Shown one piece after another: positions 36,606-45,326 of a stretch of 47,581 nucleotides of DNA (the stretch's first letter is position 1; every line of letters starts with the position of its first letter). The notes under the pieces were generated by a model that ran no database searches, had not been told where the DNA came from, and was given only the letters and a program-made list of their open reading frames with translations. The translations under genes were made by a program, and so were the position numbers. This DNA comes from Clostridiales bacterium (GTDB lineage: Bacteria; Bacillota; Clostridia; Lachnospirales; WRAX01). The stretch is from contig JAITMQ010000074.1 of NCBI GenBank assembly GCA_031277225.1, positions 1-47,581 of the forward strand. Direction: 5' to 3'.

Positions 36606-37643
36606 ATGAGCGAAACAATTATGGCAATCTTGGTCGTGGCACTCGGAACATGGTTTGCGGCGGCTTTGGGTGCCGCAATAGTGGCGTTTTTCCGCAAGGA
36701 CAATATAAAAATGTCGCGCATAATTATGGGTTTTGCCGCGGGCGTAATTTTGGCCGTGGTCTTTTGGGAATTATTGTATCCGGCCATGCATATGGCGGAA
36801 TATGGCACAATTCCCGCCTGGCTTCTCGTTCCCGCCGCCTTTGGCTTGGGCATTTTATTTGTCTATTTTCTGGACAAGCTTATACATAGAGTCGGCACAA
36901 AAAGAAAACAGGAGGGCGAGGAATGTTTCAAATACAGGAAATCGCTGGTGCTAACCTCGGCCTTAACATTACATAATATCCCCGAAGGATTCGCGCTGGG
37001 CGCGGCTTTGGGGGCATTGGGCGCGGGTTTTGGCATGGAGGAAATTTGGCCGCTAATTCCCATGGCCATAGGGATTGGCCTGCATAAAATGCCCGAAGGG
37101 TCGGTTCTTGCGGTTTCATATCGCAAGGAGGGCATGAATAAGCTTGCAAGCTTCTTTTCCGGGCAAATTTCCGGGTTTATAGGCTTTGTCTTCGGAATTG
37201 CGGGCTTTTTGGTTGCCGCGAATATTGACGCGATTCGGCCGTTCGCGCTGGCTTTTGCGGGCGGCGCAATGGTTTGGGTGGCTGTTTTTGAGCTTATTCC
37301 CGCAGGGCATAATGAGGGGCTGGATGCCGCCGCAAATGAGGGCGGCTGTGGTTGCCCGAAAAAGAGCAAAAATGTGCGCATAACCACTTTGGGCGTAATC
37401 CTAGGCGTTTTGGCCATGATTATCCTTCACACCGTTCTGCCGCATCATCATGACCATCACCATCACGACCACCACCATCACGGTCATGACCACGACCACT
37501 ATCATCATGACCACGACCACGAACACCACGAAAATCACGAACACCACGAACATCACGAACACCACGAACATGATTGTGATGGTTCCGGGTGTGAGAATTC
37601 CGAGTGTGAGAATTTTGATTGCGACGGGCACAGTCATCCGTAA
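36606..37643 (+). CDS. ZIP family metal transporter with long His-rich C-terminal tail
   Basis: LHNIPEGFALGAAL, GLHKMPEGSVLAV; tail HHHDHHHHDHHHHGHDHDHYHHDHDHEHHENHEHHEHHEHHEHDCDGSGCENSECENFDCDGHSHP. Confidence 0.88.
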   Translation: MSETIMAILVVALGTWFAAALGAAIVAFFRKDNIKMSRIIMGFAAGVILAVVFWELLYPAMHMAEYGTIPAWLLVPAAFGLGILFVYFLDKLIHRVGTKRKQEGEECFKYRKSLVLTSALTLHNIPEGFALGAALGALGAGFGMEEIWPLIPMAIGIGLHKMPEGSVLAVSYRKEGMNKLASFFSGQISGFIGFVFGIAGFLVAANIDAIRPFALAFAGGAMVWVAVFELIPAGHNEGLDAAANEGGCGCPKKSKNVRITTLGVILGVLAMIILHTVLPHHHDHHHHDHHHHGHDHDHYHHDHDHEHHENHEHHEHHEHHEHDCDGSGCENSECENFDCDGHSHP

Positions 37644-37651
37644 AAAAGCTA

Positions 37652-37680
37652 TTGACAATCAAGTGAAAATTAGGTAGAAT
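37652..37680 (+). promoter_or_regulatory. Promoter TTGACA-N17-TAGAAT upstream of the peptide ABC transporter operon
   Basis: -35 37652-37657, -10 37675-37680. Confidence 0.65.
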
Positions 37681-37718
37681 TAAGGTTAATAGTTTTTGTG
37701 ATGGATTGGAGGCCTATT

Positions 37719-38711
37719 ATGGCGGAGAATCGTACACTTTTGGAAATCAAGAATTTGCGCACATCTTTTAGGATTGATGGGCAGTTTTATGCCGCCGTTG
37801 ACGGCGTGGATTTAACGATTTATAAAGACGAAGTTTTCGCCATTGTGGGCGAGTCGGGCTGCGGCAAAACCGCCATGGCCCTGTCTTTGGTTCGCCTGCA
37901 CAATATGAATTATACGCGCATTGAGGGCGAAATTCTGTTCGGCGGTCAAGATATTTTGTCATTGAAATTGTCGGAGTTAAATAAAGTTAGAGGGAAAAAT
38001 ATTGGATTTATTTTCCAAGACCCGCTTTCCGCGCTAAATCCTCTGCATAAAGTTGGCAAACAAATCGAAGAAACCCTTGTTTATCACACAAATTTGGATA
38101 GAGAGGCGCGCACGGCTCGCGCTATGGAGCTTTTGGCGAATGTGGGCATGACCAATCCGGAGCTTACATACAACCAATTTCCACACGAATTGTCGGGCGG
38201 AATGCGCCAGCGCGCCATGATTGCAATTGCAATTTCGGCCAAGCCGGAGCTGCTTATCGCCGACGAACCTACAACCGCGCTGGATGTAACCATTCAGGCG
38301 CAAATTTTGGATCTAATTCGCGACTTAAAGAAGGAAATAAAATCGAGCATAATTTTGATTACGCATGACCTTGGGGTTGTTGCGGAAATGGCGGACAGGG
38401 TGGCGGTTATGTATGGCGGGCAGGTTGTTGAAACCGCCCCAATTGACGAACTTTTTGCAAATCCGCAGCATCCTTACACAAGGTCGCTGTTACATTCTAT
38501 ACCCGGAGTTGCCGACACCGAAGAGGGCCGCCTGCACACAATTCAAGGCACCGTGCCCGATTTGCGCTCTATGCCGCGCACGGGCTGTCGCTTTGCCCTG
38601 CGTACGCCGTGGATGCCGGACAATGCGCATGAAGCCGAGCCGACCTATCATAATGTGGGCCCGGAACATTATGTGCTGTGCACCTGCCATAAAACCTTTA
38701 AATTCGCGTAA
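37719..38711 (+). CDS. Oligopeptide/dipeptide ABC transporter ATP-binding protein (OppD/DppD-like)
   Basis: [49 protein letters not shown] near the C-terminus; SD GGAGG, ATG 37719. Confidence 0.92.
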   Translation: MAENRTLLEIKNLRTSFRIDGQFYAAVDGVDLTIYKDEVFAIVGESGCGKTAMALSLVRLHNMNYTRIEGEILFGGQDILSLKLSELNKVRGKNIGFIFQDPLSALNPLHKVGKQIEETLVYHTNLDREARTARAMELLANVGMTNPELTYNQFPHELSGGMRQRAMIAIAISAKPELLIADEPTTALDVTIQAQILDLIRDLKKEIKSSIILITHDLGVVAEMADRVAVMYGGQVVETAPIDELFANPQHPYTRSLLHSIPGVADTEEGRLHTIQGTVPDLRSMPRTGCRFALRTPWMPDNAHEAEPTYHNVGPEHYVLCTCHKTFKFA

Positions 38712-38732
38712 TCTCAATAAGGAGGCAAATAT

Positions 38733-39083
38733 ATGGCTGAAATGGTTTTGCAAACAAGAACATTGCCGCAAGAATTATTGCGACTTATAAGCACAGAAAA
38801 AGTCAAAATCCGCAAATCCGGCGGTGAAGTTCATTTGATTCCTGTTGGAGATTCGGCGGATATGCCCTTTGTTTCGCCCGTTGTGAAAATGTTTAGGGAT
38901 GGAATAATTGATGCCGAGGGGCGTATTATAGGCGATTATGTCGACCCGCAGGTTGATAATAACGACCCATTCTACAACGAAGCCAATTTGGCGCGATTGC
39001 GGAGTTCTATATTGGAAATGGAACTTACGGGCGGGACAATTCGGGATATATCGGCCTATTATGAGGATTATGATGATGATTAA
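38733..39083 (+). CDS. Putative antitoxin of a type II TA pair
   Basis: SD AAGGAGG; overlaps toxin start; C-terminal NDPFYNEANLARLRSSILEME segment typical of RelB-like toxin-binding tails. Confidence 0.7.
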   Translation: MAEMVLQTRTLPQELLRLISTEKVKIRKSGGEVHLIPVGDSADMPFVSPVVKMFRDGIIDAEGRIIGDYVDPQVDNNDPFYNEANLARLRSSILEMELTGGTIRDISAYYEDYDDD

Positions 39084-39342
39084 ATCTTGGACAGATAAAG
39101 CTTGGGATGATTTTAACGAATGGGTCATACCGGATAAAAAGGCATTGAAGAAAATCACGAACTTGCTTAAAAGTATAGACCGTGATGGATATAATTGCAT
39201 TGGGCATCCCGAGCCGCTGAAACACGCACTTTCGGGATACTGGAGCGTCGCTATTGACAAGAAGAATCGGCTTGTATTCCGCATAGAAAACGATGAAATA
39301 ATTAAAATCATACAATGCGGCACGCATTATGGGGATAAGTAG
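39076..39342 (+). CDS. YoeB/Txe family toxin
   Basis: SWTDKAWDDF...IGHPEPLKHALSGYWSVAIDKKNRLVFRIENDEIIKIIQCGTHYGDK follows the E. coli YoeB pattern (KPEPLKHNLSGFWSRRI..EHRLVY). Confidence 0.88.
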   Translation: MIKSWTDKAWDDFNEWVIPDKKALKKITNLLKSIDRDGYNCIGHPEPLKHALSGYWSVAIDKKNRLVFRIENDEIIKIIQCGTHYGDK

Positions 39343-39363
39343 GGGCGACCGCCCTCGGTCGCC
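39340..39363. repeat. Palindromic element GTAGGGGCGACCGCCCTCGGTCGCC (copy A)
   Basis: 8-bp arms GGCGACCG/CGGTCGCC; near-identical to 40106-40130. Confidence 0.85.
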
Positions 39364-39380
39364 TGATTAGGAGGGGAATT

Positions 39381-40109
39381 ATGAAAAGAAAGTCTATGAT
39401 TAGCTTAATGCTGGCTGTTGTGATGGTTTTGACTTCTTTTAGCACCGTTTCTGCGCGGCGTTTGGAAATTATTGAACATATGCCGCCGCAACAATGCCAC
39501 GCAGACGATTATTCGCCCGAATTTTTGGCCGCAAGGGAAATTCTTGGGGATTTTGACGACAATTCCACGCGGGTGTTTTTGCTTGAACGATTGGGCGGTT
39601 TTTACGGCTTCAATTATGAGATTGCGGCGCGCCTGCTTATAAGCCCCGCCATGTCGCAATTTGACGAATTTTTCGGTGCGGGTGCTGCGCACGCAACCCT
39701 GGGTGGCCCAAATTTCCGCGACCTTACAATCCTTTTGGGCGCAGATTTGTTTCATGAAATTATTGAAATTGAAAACATGGTTAATTGGCTGGAATGTATT
39801 TTAGGCACTCCCGCCTTAGATGACCTTAAATCCCTATATATTTGGCATCCTTACGCGATTTTGCGCTTTAACCATTTTTACAATTATTACCTGCCGCAAA
39901 TCTTAGACGATGTGCGGGTGGAATTGGTTGCGCAAGGCATTATTGAAGTCCTGGATATGAATTTAAGCCACGAAGAAACCATCCCTCGCGGCTTTAAAAT
40001 CATTAATGGCCAAATTTATGACCTTTGCGGCCGCCGCATGTTCACTTTGGACGAAAACGGCCGAACCCCGCGGGGAAGCTGGATTAGCGCAGATTTTAGA
40101 ATACAGTAG
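39381..40109 (+). CDS. Secreted hypothetical protein
   Basis: Signal peptide MKRKSMISLMLAVVMVLTSFSTVSA; SD AGGAGGGG; no recognised domain. Confidence 0.7.
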   Translation: MKRKSMISLMLAVVMVLTSFSTVSARRLEIIEHMPPQQCHADDYSPEFLAAREILGDFDDNSTRVFLLERLGGFYGFNYEIAARLLISPAMSQFDEFFGAGAAHATLGGPNFRDLTILLGADLFHEIIEIENMVNWLECILGTPALDDLKSLYIWHPYAILRFNHFYNYYLPQILDDVRVELVAQGIIEVLDMNLSHEETIPRGFKIINGQIYDLCGRRMFTLDENGRTPRGSWISADFRIQ

Positions 40110-40130
40110 GGGCGACCGCCCCGGTCGCCC
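40106..40130. repeat. Palindromic element GTAGGGGCGACCGCCCCGGTCGCCC (copy B)
   Basis: Direct repeat of copy A; 9-bp arms. Confidence 0.85.
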
Positions 40131-40146
40131 GTTTGGAGGTGGAGAT

Positions 40147-41070
40147 ATGGCTCTGCTCGAAGTGAAAAACTTAAAAGTCTGGTATCCTATAAAAGGCGGG
40201 ATTTTAGGGCGGCGCGTGGGCTGGGTTAAGGCCGTGGACGACGTTACATTTAGCATTGAGGCGGGCCAGACGCTGGGGCTTGTTGGCGAGTCGGGCTGCG
40301 GCAAATCCTCGACGGGCAAGGCCATTTTGGGTCTGGCGCAAATTACAAGCGGCGAAATTCTGTTTGAGGGCGAGGATATTACGAGAATGGTGCGGCATAA
40401 TCGCTCGCCATATCGAAAAAGCGTGCAGATGATTTTTCAAGACGTTTATTCCTCGCTAAATCCGCGTAAACGCGTGTTGGACATTGTGGCAGAACCGCTT
40501 CGCAATTTCGAGAAGCTCTCCAAAGACGAGGAAATTAAGCGGGTTGAGGAATTATTGGCAATTGTTGGAATGCCTCCCTCGGCCATGGCGAAATATCCCT
40601 TCGAGTTCAGCGGCGGCCAGCGTCAGCGCATTGGCGTTGCGCGCGCAATTGCCCTTAAGCCCAAGCTTATTATCGCCGACGAACCCGTTTCCGCGCTGGA
40701 TTTGTCGGTGCAGGCGCAGGTGCTTAATTATCTCAAGGATATACAACAAGAATTAAATTTAGCATATCTTTTTATAAGTCATGACCTGGGCGTTGTGCGC
40801 CATATGTGCGAACATTTGGCCATTATGCACAATTCGCGCTTTGTGGAATTTGGCACAAGAAGCGATATTTACGACAATTCACAACATATTTACACAAAAC
40901 GCCTAATCGCCGCCATTCCGGATATTGACCCCGCAAAACGTGAGGAAAACAACCAAATTAGAGCTGCTGTGGCGCAGGAATTTGAGGAAGCCCATGACAA
41001 ATATTACCAAGACGGCCGCGCCTTTGACCTAAAACGCCTAAGTGATACGCATTTCGCGGCATTGCCGTAA
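40147..41070 (+). CDS. Oligopeptide/dipeptide ABC transporter ATP-binding protein (OppF/DppF-like)
   Basis: GESGCGKSSTGKAILGL, FSGGQRQRIGVARAIALKPKLIIADEPVSALDLSVQAQ; ATG 40147 after TTGGAGGTGG. Confidence 0.92.
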   Translation: MALLEVKNLKVWYPIKGGILGRRVGWVKAVDDVTFSIEAGQTLGLVGESGCGKSSTGKAILGLAQITSGEILFEGEDITRMVRHNRSPYRKSVQMIFQDVYSSLNPRKRVLDIVAEPLRNFEKLSKDEEIKRVEELLAIVGMPPSAMAKYPFEFSGGQRQRIGVARAIALKPKLIIADEPVSALDLSVQAQVLNYLKDIQQELNLAYLFISHDLGVVRHMCEHLAIMHNSRFVEFGTRSDIYDNSQHIYTKRLIAAIPDIDPAKREENNQIRAAVAQEFEEAHDKYYQDGRAFDLKRLSDTHFAALP

Positions 41071-41083
41071 AGGGGGGAAGACC

Positions 41084-42052
41084 ATGTGGAAAACTATTAT
41101 CCGAAGGTTCTTGATATTAATACCCCAGCTTTTGGTGCTTAGCATTTTGCTGTTTATTTTGGCGTATTTTATGCCGGGCGACGCGCTTCGCGGGCGCATG
41201 GCACCCGGCGTTAATCCCGCGCTTTATCAAGAATTGCGCGAAAGATACGGCCTTAATGACCCGCTTCATATTCAATATCTAAATTGGCTTGGGGCAATTT
41301 TGCAGGGCGATTTTGGCACTTCGCATACGCATCAGGGGCGGCCCGTAACCGCCGTAATCGGCGATAGAATCGGAAATACCCTGCGCCTGTCTTTTGTGGC
41401 GACCATAATAACTTATTTGATTGCCATTCCGCTGGGAATTTTGGCGGCAAAATTCAAAGGCCGCGTAATTGACAAAACCATAATGATTTACACCTTTGTG
41501 GCACTTTCTACGCCAACTTTGATTCTCGGCCTCTTTAATATTTTGTTCTTCTCCTTGAATTTGGGGCTGTTCCCTTCGGGGCTGGCCGTGGATGTTATGG
41601 CCGACCGAGCGGGCGGAATGACGCGCTTTTTAAGCCAAATGCACCATTTGATACTTCCCGCCATGACAATGGCATTTCTTGGCACCGTTGGCATTATTTA
41701 CTATTTGCGCAATGAAATTATCGACAATGACTCGTCTGACTTTGTAACCACGGCAAGAAGCAAGGGCGTTCCCGAAAACAAGGTATATACCCGCCATATT
41801 CTGCGCAATGCTCTGCTTCCCGTTGCGGGCAGTTTTGGCGCAATAATTGCCGTGCTTTTCACGGGCTCAATTTTTATCGAAACAGTCTTCACCTATCAAG
41901 GCATGGGCGAGCTTTTCATAACCTCGATAAGAGGGCGCGATTTCCCCGTCGCCTTTACGCTGACAATGTTCTATGCCGTGCTGACGGCTCTGTCCTTTTT
42001 GCTGACGGATATAATACTAACAATAATTGACCCGAGGATTCGGATTAAATAA
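41084..42052 (+). CDS. Peptide ABC transporter permease (DppB-like)
   Basis: LLVLSILLFILAYFMPGD, RERYGLNDPLHIQYLNWLGAILQGDFG, FVTTARSKGVPENKVYTRHILRNALLP. Confidence 0.92.
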   Translation: MWKTIIRRFLILIPQLLVLSILLFILAYFMPGDALRGRMAPGVNPALYQELRERYGLNDPLHIQYLNWLGAILQGDFGTSHTHQGRPVTAVIGDRIGNTLRLSFVATIITYLIAIPLGILAAKFKGRVIDKTIMIYTFVALSTPTLILGLFNILFFSLNLGLFPSGLAVDVMADRAGGMTRFLSQMHHLILPAMTMAFLGTVGIIYYLRNEIIDNDSSDFVTTARSKGVPENKVYTRHILRNALLPVAGSFGAIIAVLFTGSIFIETVFTYQGMGELFITSIRGRDFPVAFTLTMFYAVLTALSFLLTDIILTIIDPRIRIK

Positions 42053-42054
42053 GC

Positions 42055-42143
42055 CGTCATTCCCGCGAAAGCGGGAATCCCCCGGCAAGGCGAGGGGATT
42101 CCGCGTCAAGCGCGGAATGACGATGATATATAGTGGAATGACG
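42055..42143. repeat. Palindrome cluster: CGTCATTCCCGCGAAAGCGGGAATCCCC, ATTCCGCGTCAAGCGCGGAATGACG, and partial GGAATGACG
   Basis: Hairpins 42059-42078 (GAAA loop) and 42098-42118, outer arms CGTCATTCC/GGAATGACG. Confidence 0.85.
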
Positions 42144-42182
42144 ATGACATAGCAATGGCGAGATGTAGAGGAGGGGAAGCGC

Positions 42183-43046
42183 GTGGAAAACAGTGCTTGG
42201 AAGGCCATGTGGAAAGAGATTCGCCACGATAAGCTGGCGATGGGCGGCTTGATTTTATTTGCCTTAATTGTGGGTGCCGCCTATATTTTGCCGCTGTTTA
42301 TTGACCAAGAGGCCATGATGCTCGGCAATTGGGCCTATCGCAATGTGGGCCCCGGCCCCAGCGCGCTTTTCGGACATGACCCGCTGGGCCGCGACATGCT
42401 GCCCCATTTGATTATAAGTGCGCGAAATTCCTTTAATATCGCCTTTATCGTTACGGGCGCGGGCGTTACAATTGGTATGCTTTTCGGCCTTTTTGCGGGC
42501 TTTTACGGCGGCCATATCGACAATGCCCTCATGCGCGTCTTGGACTTTTTTACAATGATTCCCCCCGTTATGATTATAATCGTCTTTGTTGCAACCGTCC
42601 CAAATTACGGCGTTGTCGCCTTTTCCTTAATTTTGGTTTTAGTATTTTCGTGGCAGGGCACGGCAAGGCTAATTCGTTCAATGACGCTTAGGCAGTCGCA
42701 TCTTGAATATGTCGCCGCCTCTAAAACCCTTGGAACGCGCAATACCACCATAATCTTTCGCGAGGTTTTGCCGAATCTTGTTTCAATTGCAACGGCCAAT
42801 TTAACAATTGCCATGGCCGGCAATGTTGGCATTGAAACGGGGCTTACAATGCTTGGCCTTGGGTTGCCGCATGGAACGCCAAGCCTTGGCCGCCTTATTT
42901 TCTACGGAATAACGCCGCAGGCCATGCGCGGCCGCTGGTGGCAATGGATTCCTGCGGCACTTTTGGTAATTATCATGATGTTGTGCATAAACTTTGTGGG
43001 GCAGGCGCTAAATCGCGCCGCCGATGCAAAGAAACGCTTAACATAA
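42183..43046 (+). CDS. Peptide ABC transporter permease (DppC-like), GTG start
   Basis: FGHDPLGRDMLPHLIISARNSF, LEYVAASKTLGTRNTTIIFREVLPN; SD GAGGGG. Confidence 0.92.
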   Translation: MENSAWKAMWKEIRHDKLAMGGLILFALIVGAAYILPLFIDQEAMMLGNWAYRNVGPGPSALFGHDPLGRDMLPHLIISARNSFNIAFIVTGAGVTIGMLFGLFAGFYGGHIDNALMRVLDFFTMIPPVMIIIVFVATVPNYGVVAFSLILVLVFSWQGTARLIRSMTLRQSHLEYVAASKTLGTRNTTIIFREVLPNLVSIATANLTIAMAGNVGIETGLTMLGLGLPHGTPSLGRLIFYGITPQAMRGRWWQWIPAALLVIIMMLCINFVGQALNRAADAKKRLT

Positions 43047-43082
43047 ATTTAAAAAATCATAAACAAAACGAGGAGGTAAAAA

Positions 43083-44933
43083 ATGAAAAGAACATTTATT
43101 ACAATCATTGCCATCATGGCCGCCGTGTTGGTTTTTGCGGCCTGCGGCAGAAGGGCGGACCCCGGCGTGTTGGGCTTTAGCGTGCCCGACGGGCATCCGC
43201 TGGAACAATTGGAGTATCTTTTAGAAAGTTTTGACCAATACTTTGACACGGGCGATGCCCATGTGCCGGGTACGACATTTATGTTCGGAATTGCGTCCAC
43301 AGCCCCAATTCAAGGGCGTTTTGGCGGCGCAATCTTTACAGACCAAGTTGTAGACCAACATATTGCCACCCTTTTGGGCACGGCAAGCTCGCTTATTCCC
43401 CTAAACGAATATCATATGCTGGGGCAGCATGGCGTGGCGACTTTTGAATACGACATTTCTGCGCGCACTTTTGTGATGACCATGCAATATGACGTCTATT
43501 GGCATGACGGCGTGCCGCTCACTTTAGATGATGTGGTTTTCGCCCTTGAAATGATTGGCCATCCCGACTATGCCGGCCTTAGACGCACAGACGAAATCTT
43601 CACAATCAGCGGATTTAGCGATTTTGTAGAGGGTCGCGCAAATCATATTTCCGGCCTGGTGCTGTCAAATAACAACAGAACCTTGACCTTCCATTTAGAT
43701 GAAATGCCTTCAACATTGCTTTATGGCGCGCTTTGGACACAGCCCATGCCCCGCCATATTTTCCAAGATATTCCAATGGAAGGCATGATTGCATCCGACC
43801 CCGTGCGGGTTAATCCCATTGGCTGGGGGCCTTTTATGATTGACCATATCGTTGAAGGCGACTCCGTTCGTTTGGTAAGAAATCCCAACTATGTATTTGG
43901 AATGCCTCAAATTGAATATCTTGTAGTCGAAAGATTCCATCCCGACCATGCCGGCGAAGTTATGGCCGCGGGCAGATTTGACTATGTGCCGCTCTTCCCC
44001 GCGCATCTTTACGGCTATTTCGCCAATCCAACCAATTTCCGCTTCCTTGGTAGCCCGTCGAACCACTATACCTATTTGGCCTTTAGGCTTGGAAATTGGG
44101 ACTTTGATACAAATCGTAATGTGTATAATCCAAATCGCCTTATGGCGCAGGCAGGGCCGGCCTTGCGCCAAGCCATGGCCTATGCTTCAGACGAATTGCT
44201 CTTTGGCCAAACCTTTACGCATGGTCTGCGCTTCCCCGCTTCAAGTATTGCGCCTCCGAATCACCTGCGCCTTGTAGACCTTGATATGCCCGGCTTTACC
44301 TATAATCCCGACCGCGCAAGGCAAATTCTTGACGACGCGGGCTTTGTAGACATTGACGGCGACGGCTTTAGGGAAATGCCCGACGGTTCGCCCCTTGTAA
44401 TTCAATGGGCTTTGGCCGACGGCCCCTTAACCGAGTATTTCTACACTTTCTACACGCAAGCGTGGCGAGAGGTTGGCCTTAATGTTCAAATGTGGCTTGG
44501 CCGCGCGCATGACCAACTCTATCTTTGGGACACGCTGGACTTTGACACATATTATGACAATCCCGACTATCCCGTTGAAGTCCATATCTATACAGGAACT
44601 TGGCAAACAGGCTCAAACCCAAATCCCGAGGGAACCTGGGGTCATATTTTCTGGAATGCCTCCAGATATACTTCCCCCGCATATGACGCAATCCTTGCGC
44701 GCATACCCAGCGAGGCCGCCTGGGATGCCGACTATATGCAGGAAATCTTCAATGACTGGCAGCGTTATTGGTATGAAAATGTCCCCGCCATTCCATGGAC
44801 ATGGACAATTGACCTTCATGCCGTAAATAATCGCGTAACCAATTGGGATACGCGCGTGGGCCGCGGCTTCTCCGGCAGCCTGCACGGCTGGCAAGACATA
44901 GGCCTAAGCGCACCAACCCCCTACGGAAATTAA
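43083..44933 (+). CDS. Peptide ABC transporter substrate-binding lipoprotein (SBP family 5)
   Basis: Lipobox VLVFAACG; YDVYWHDGVPLTLDDVVFALE, RARQILDDAGFVDIDGDGFREMPDG. Confidence 0.92.
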   Translation: MKRTFITIIAIMAAVLVFAACGRRADPGVLGFSVPDGHPLEQLEYLLESFDQYFDTGDAHVPGTTFMFGIASTAPIQGRFGGAIFTDQVVDQHIATLLGTASSLIPLNEYHMLGQHGVATFEYDISARTFVMTMQYDVYWHDGVPLTLDDVVFALEMIGHPDYAGLRRTDEIFTISGFSDFVEGRANHISGLVLSNNNRTLTFHLDEMPSTLLYGALWTQPMPRHIFQDIPMEGMIASDPVRVNPIGWGPFMIDHIVEGDSVRLVRNPNYVFGMPQIEYLVVERFHPDHAGEVMAAGRFDYVPLFPAHLYGYFANPTNFRFLGSPSNHYTYLAFRLGNWDFDTNRNVYNPNRLMAQAGPALRQAMAYASDELLFGQTFTHGLRFPASSIAPPNHLRLVDLDMPGFTYNPDRARQILDDAGFVDIDGDGFREMPDGSPLVIQWALADGPLTEYFYTFYTQAWREVGLNVQMWLGRAHDQLYLWDTLDFDTYYDNPDYPVEVHIYTGTWQTGSNPNPEGTWGHIFWNASRYTSPAYDAILARIPSEAAWDADYMQEIFNDWQRYWYENVPAIPWTWTIDLHAVNNRVTNWDTRVGRGFSGSLHGWQDIGLSAPTPYGN

Positions 44934-45036
44934 TTATGAGCCGGCTAAGAACCCACCCTCAATAAGCGGTCGCGCGTCTTTTCGGCAGACACTCCGCTGC
45001 CCCGCCACTCTTGCGACGACGACGGGTAAAATTCTT

Positions 45037-45053
45037 GCGTGCCACGGGCACGC
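45037..45053. repeat. Hairpin GCGTGCC-ACG-GGCACGC
   Basis: 7-bp perfect arms in the intergenic region upstream of tRNA-Met. Confidence 0.6.
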
Positions 45054-45140
45054 GGCGAATTTCACCTCCTCGATTGGCGGAAAATCGTGCTCGAAAATCC
45101 GCACAACCCATTATTGAGGATAGGTTCTGAAATTTTCCCC

Positions 45141-45169
45141 TTGACAAAACAAACAAAAGCGGTTATAAT
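45141..45169 (+). promoter_or_regulatory. Perfect consensus promoter TTGACA-N17-TATAAT for tRNA-Met
   Basis: -35 45141-45146, -10 45164-45169. Confidence 0.85.
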
Positions 45170-45185
45170 TGCTTTTGGTAGTCAA

Positions 45186-45259
45186 GGCGGGATAGCTCAG
45201 CTGGCTAGAGCATTCGGTTCATACCCGAAGGGTCGGGGGTTCAAATCCCTTTCCCGCTA
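45186..45259 (+). tRNA. tRNA-Met (anticodon CAT), elongator type, CCA not encoded
   Basis: Cloverleaf: GGCGGGA/TCCCGCT acceptor, GCTC/GAGC D-stem, TTCGG-TTCATAC-CCGAA anticodon arm, GGGGG-TTCAAAT-CCCTT T-arm. Confidence 0.93.
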
Positions 45260-45267
45260 GGAAAATC

Positions 45268-45300
45268 AAGGCTTTCAGGGTTTCCCTGAAAGCCTTTTTT
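45268..45300 (+). terminator. Rho-independent terminator after tRNA-Met
   Basis: GGCTTTCAGGG-TTT-CCCTGAAAGCC followed by T-run. Confidence 0.92.
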
Positions 45301-45326
45301 ATGTTAGTCATGTGGACAGGAAATAA

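Noticed and set aside
37441-37575. CRISPR-like short tandem repeats
   Set aside because: No unique spacers; repeats are in-frame coding units of the His-rich tail.
37401-37677. Low-complexity Val/Met and Thr-rich ORFs over the His-tail region
   Set aside because: Alternative-frame/antisense translation of CAC/CAT repeats.
45039-45260. 73-aa ORF covering tRNA-Met
   Set aside because: Spurious translation through the tRNA (GGIAQLARAFGSYPKGRGFKSLSR is the classic tRNA read-through pattern).
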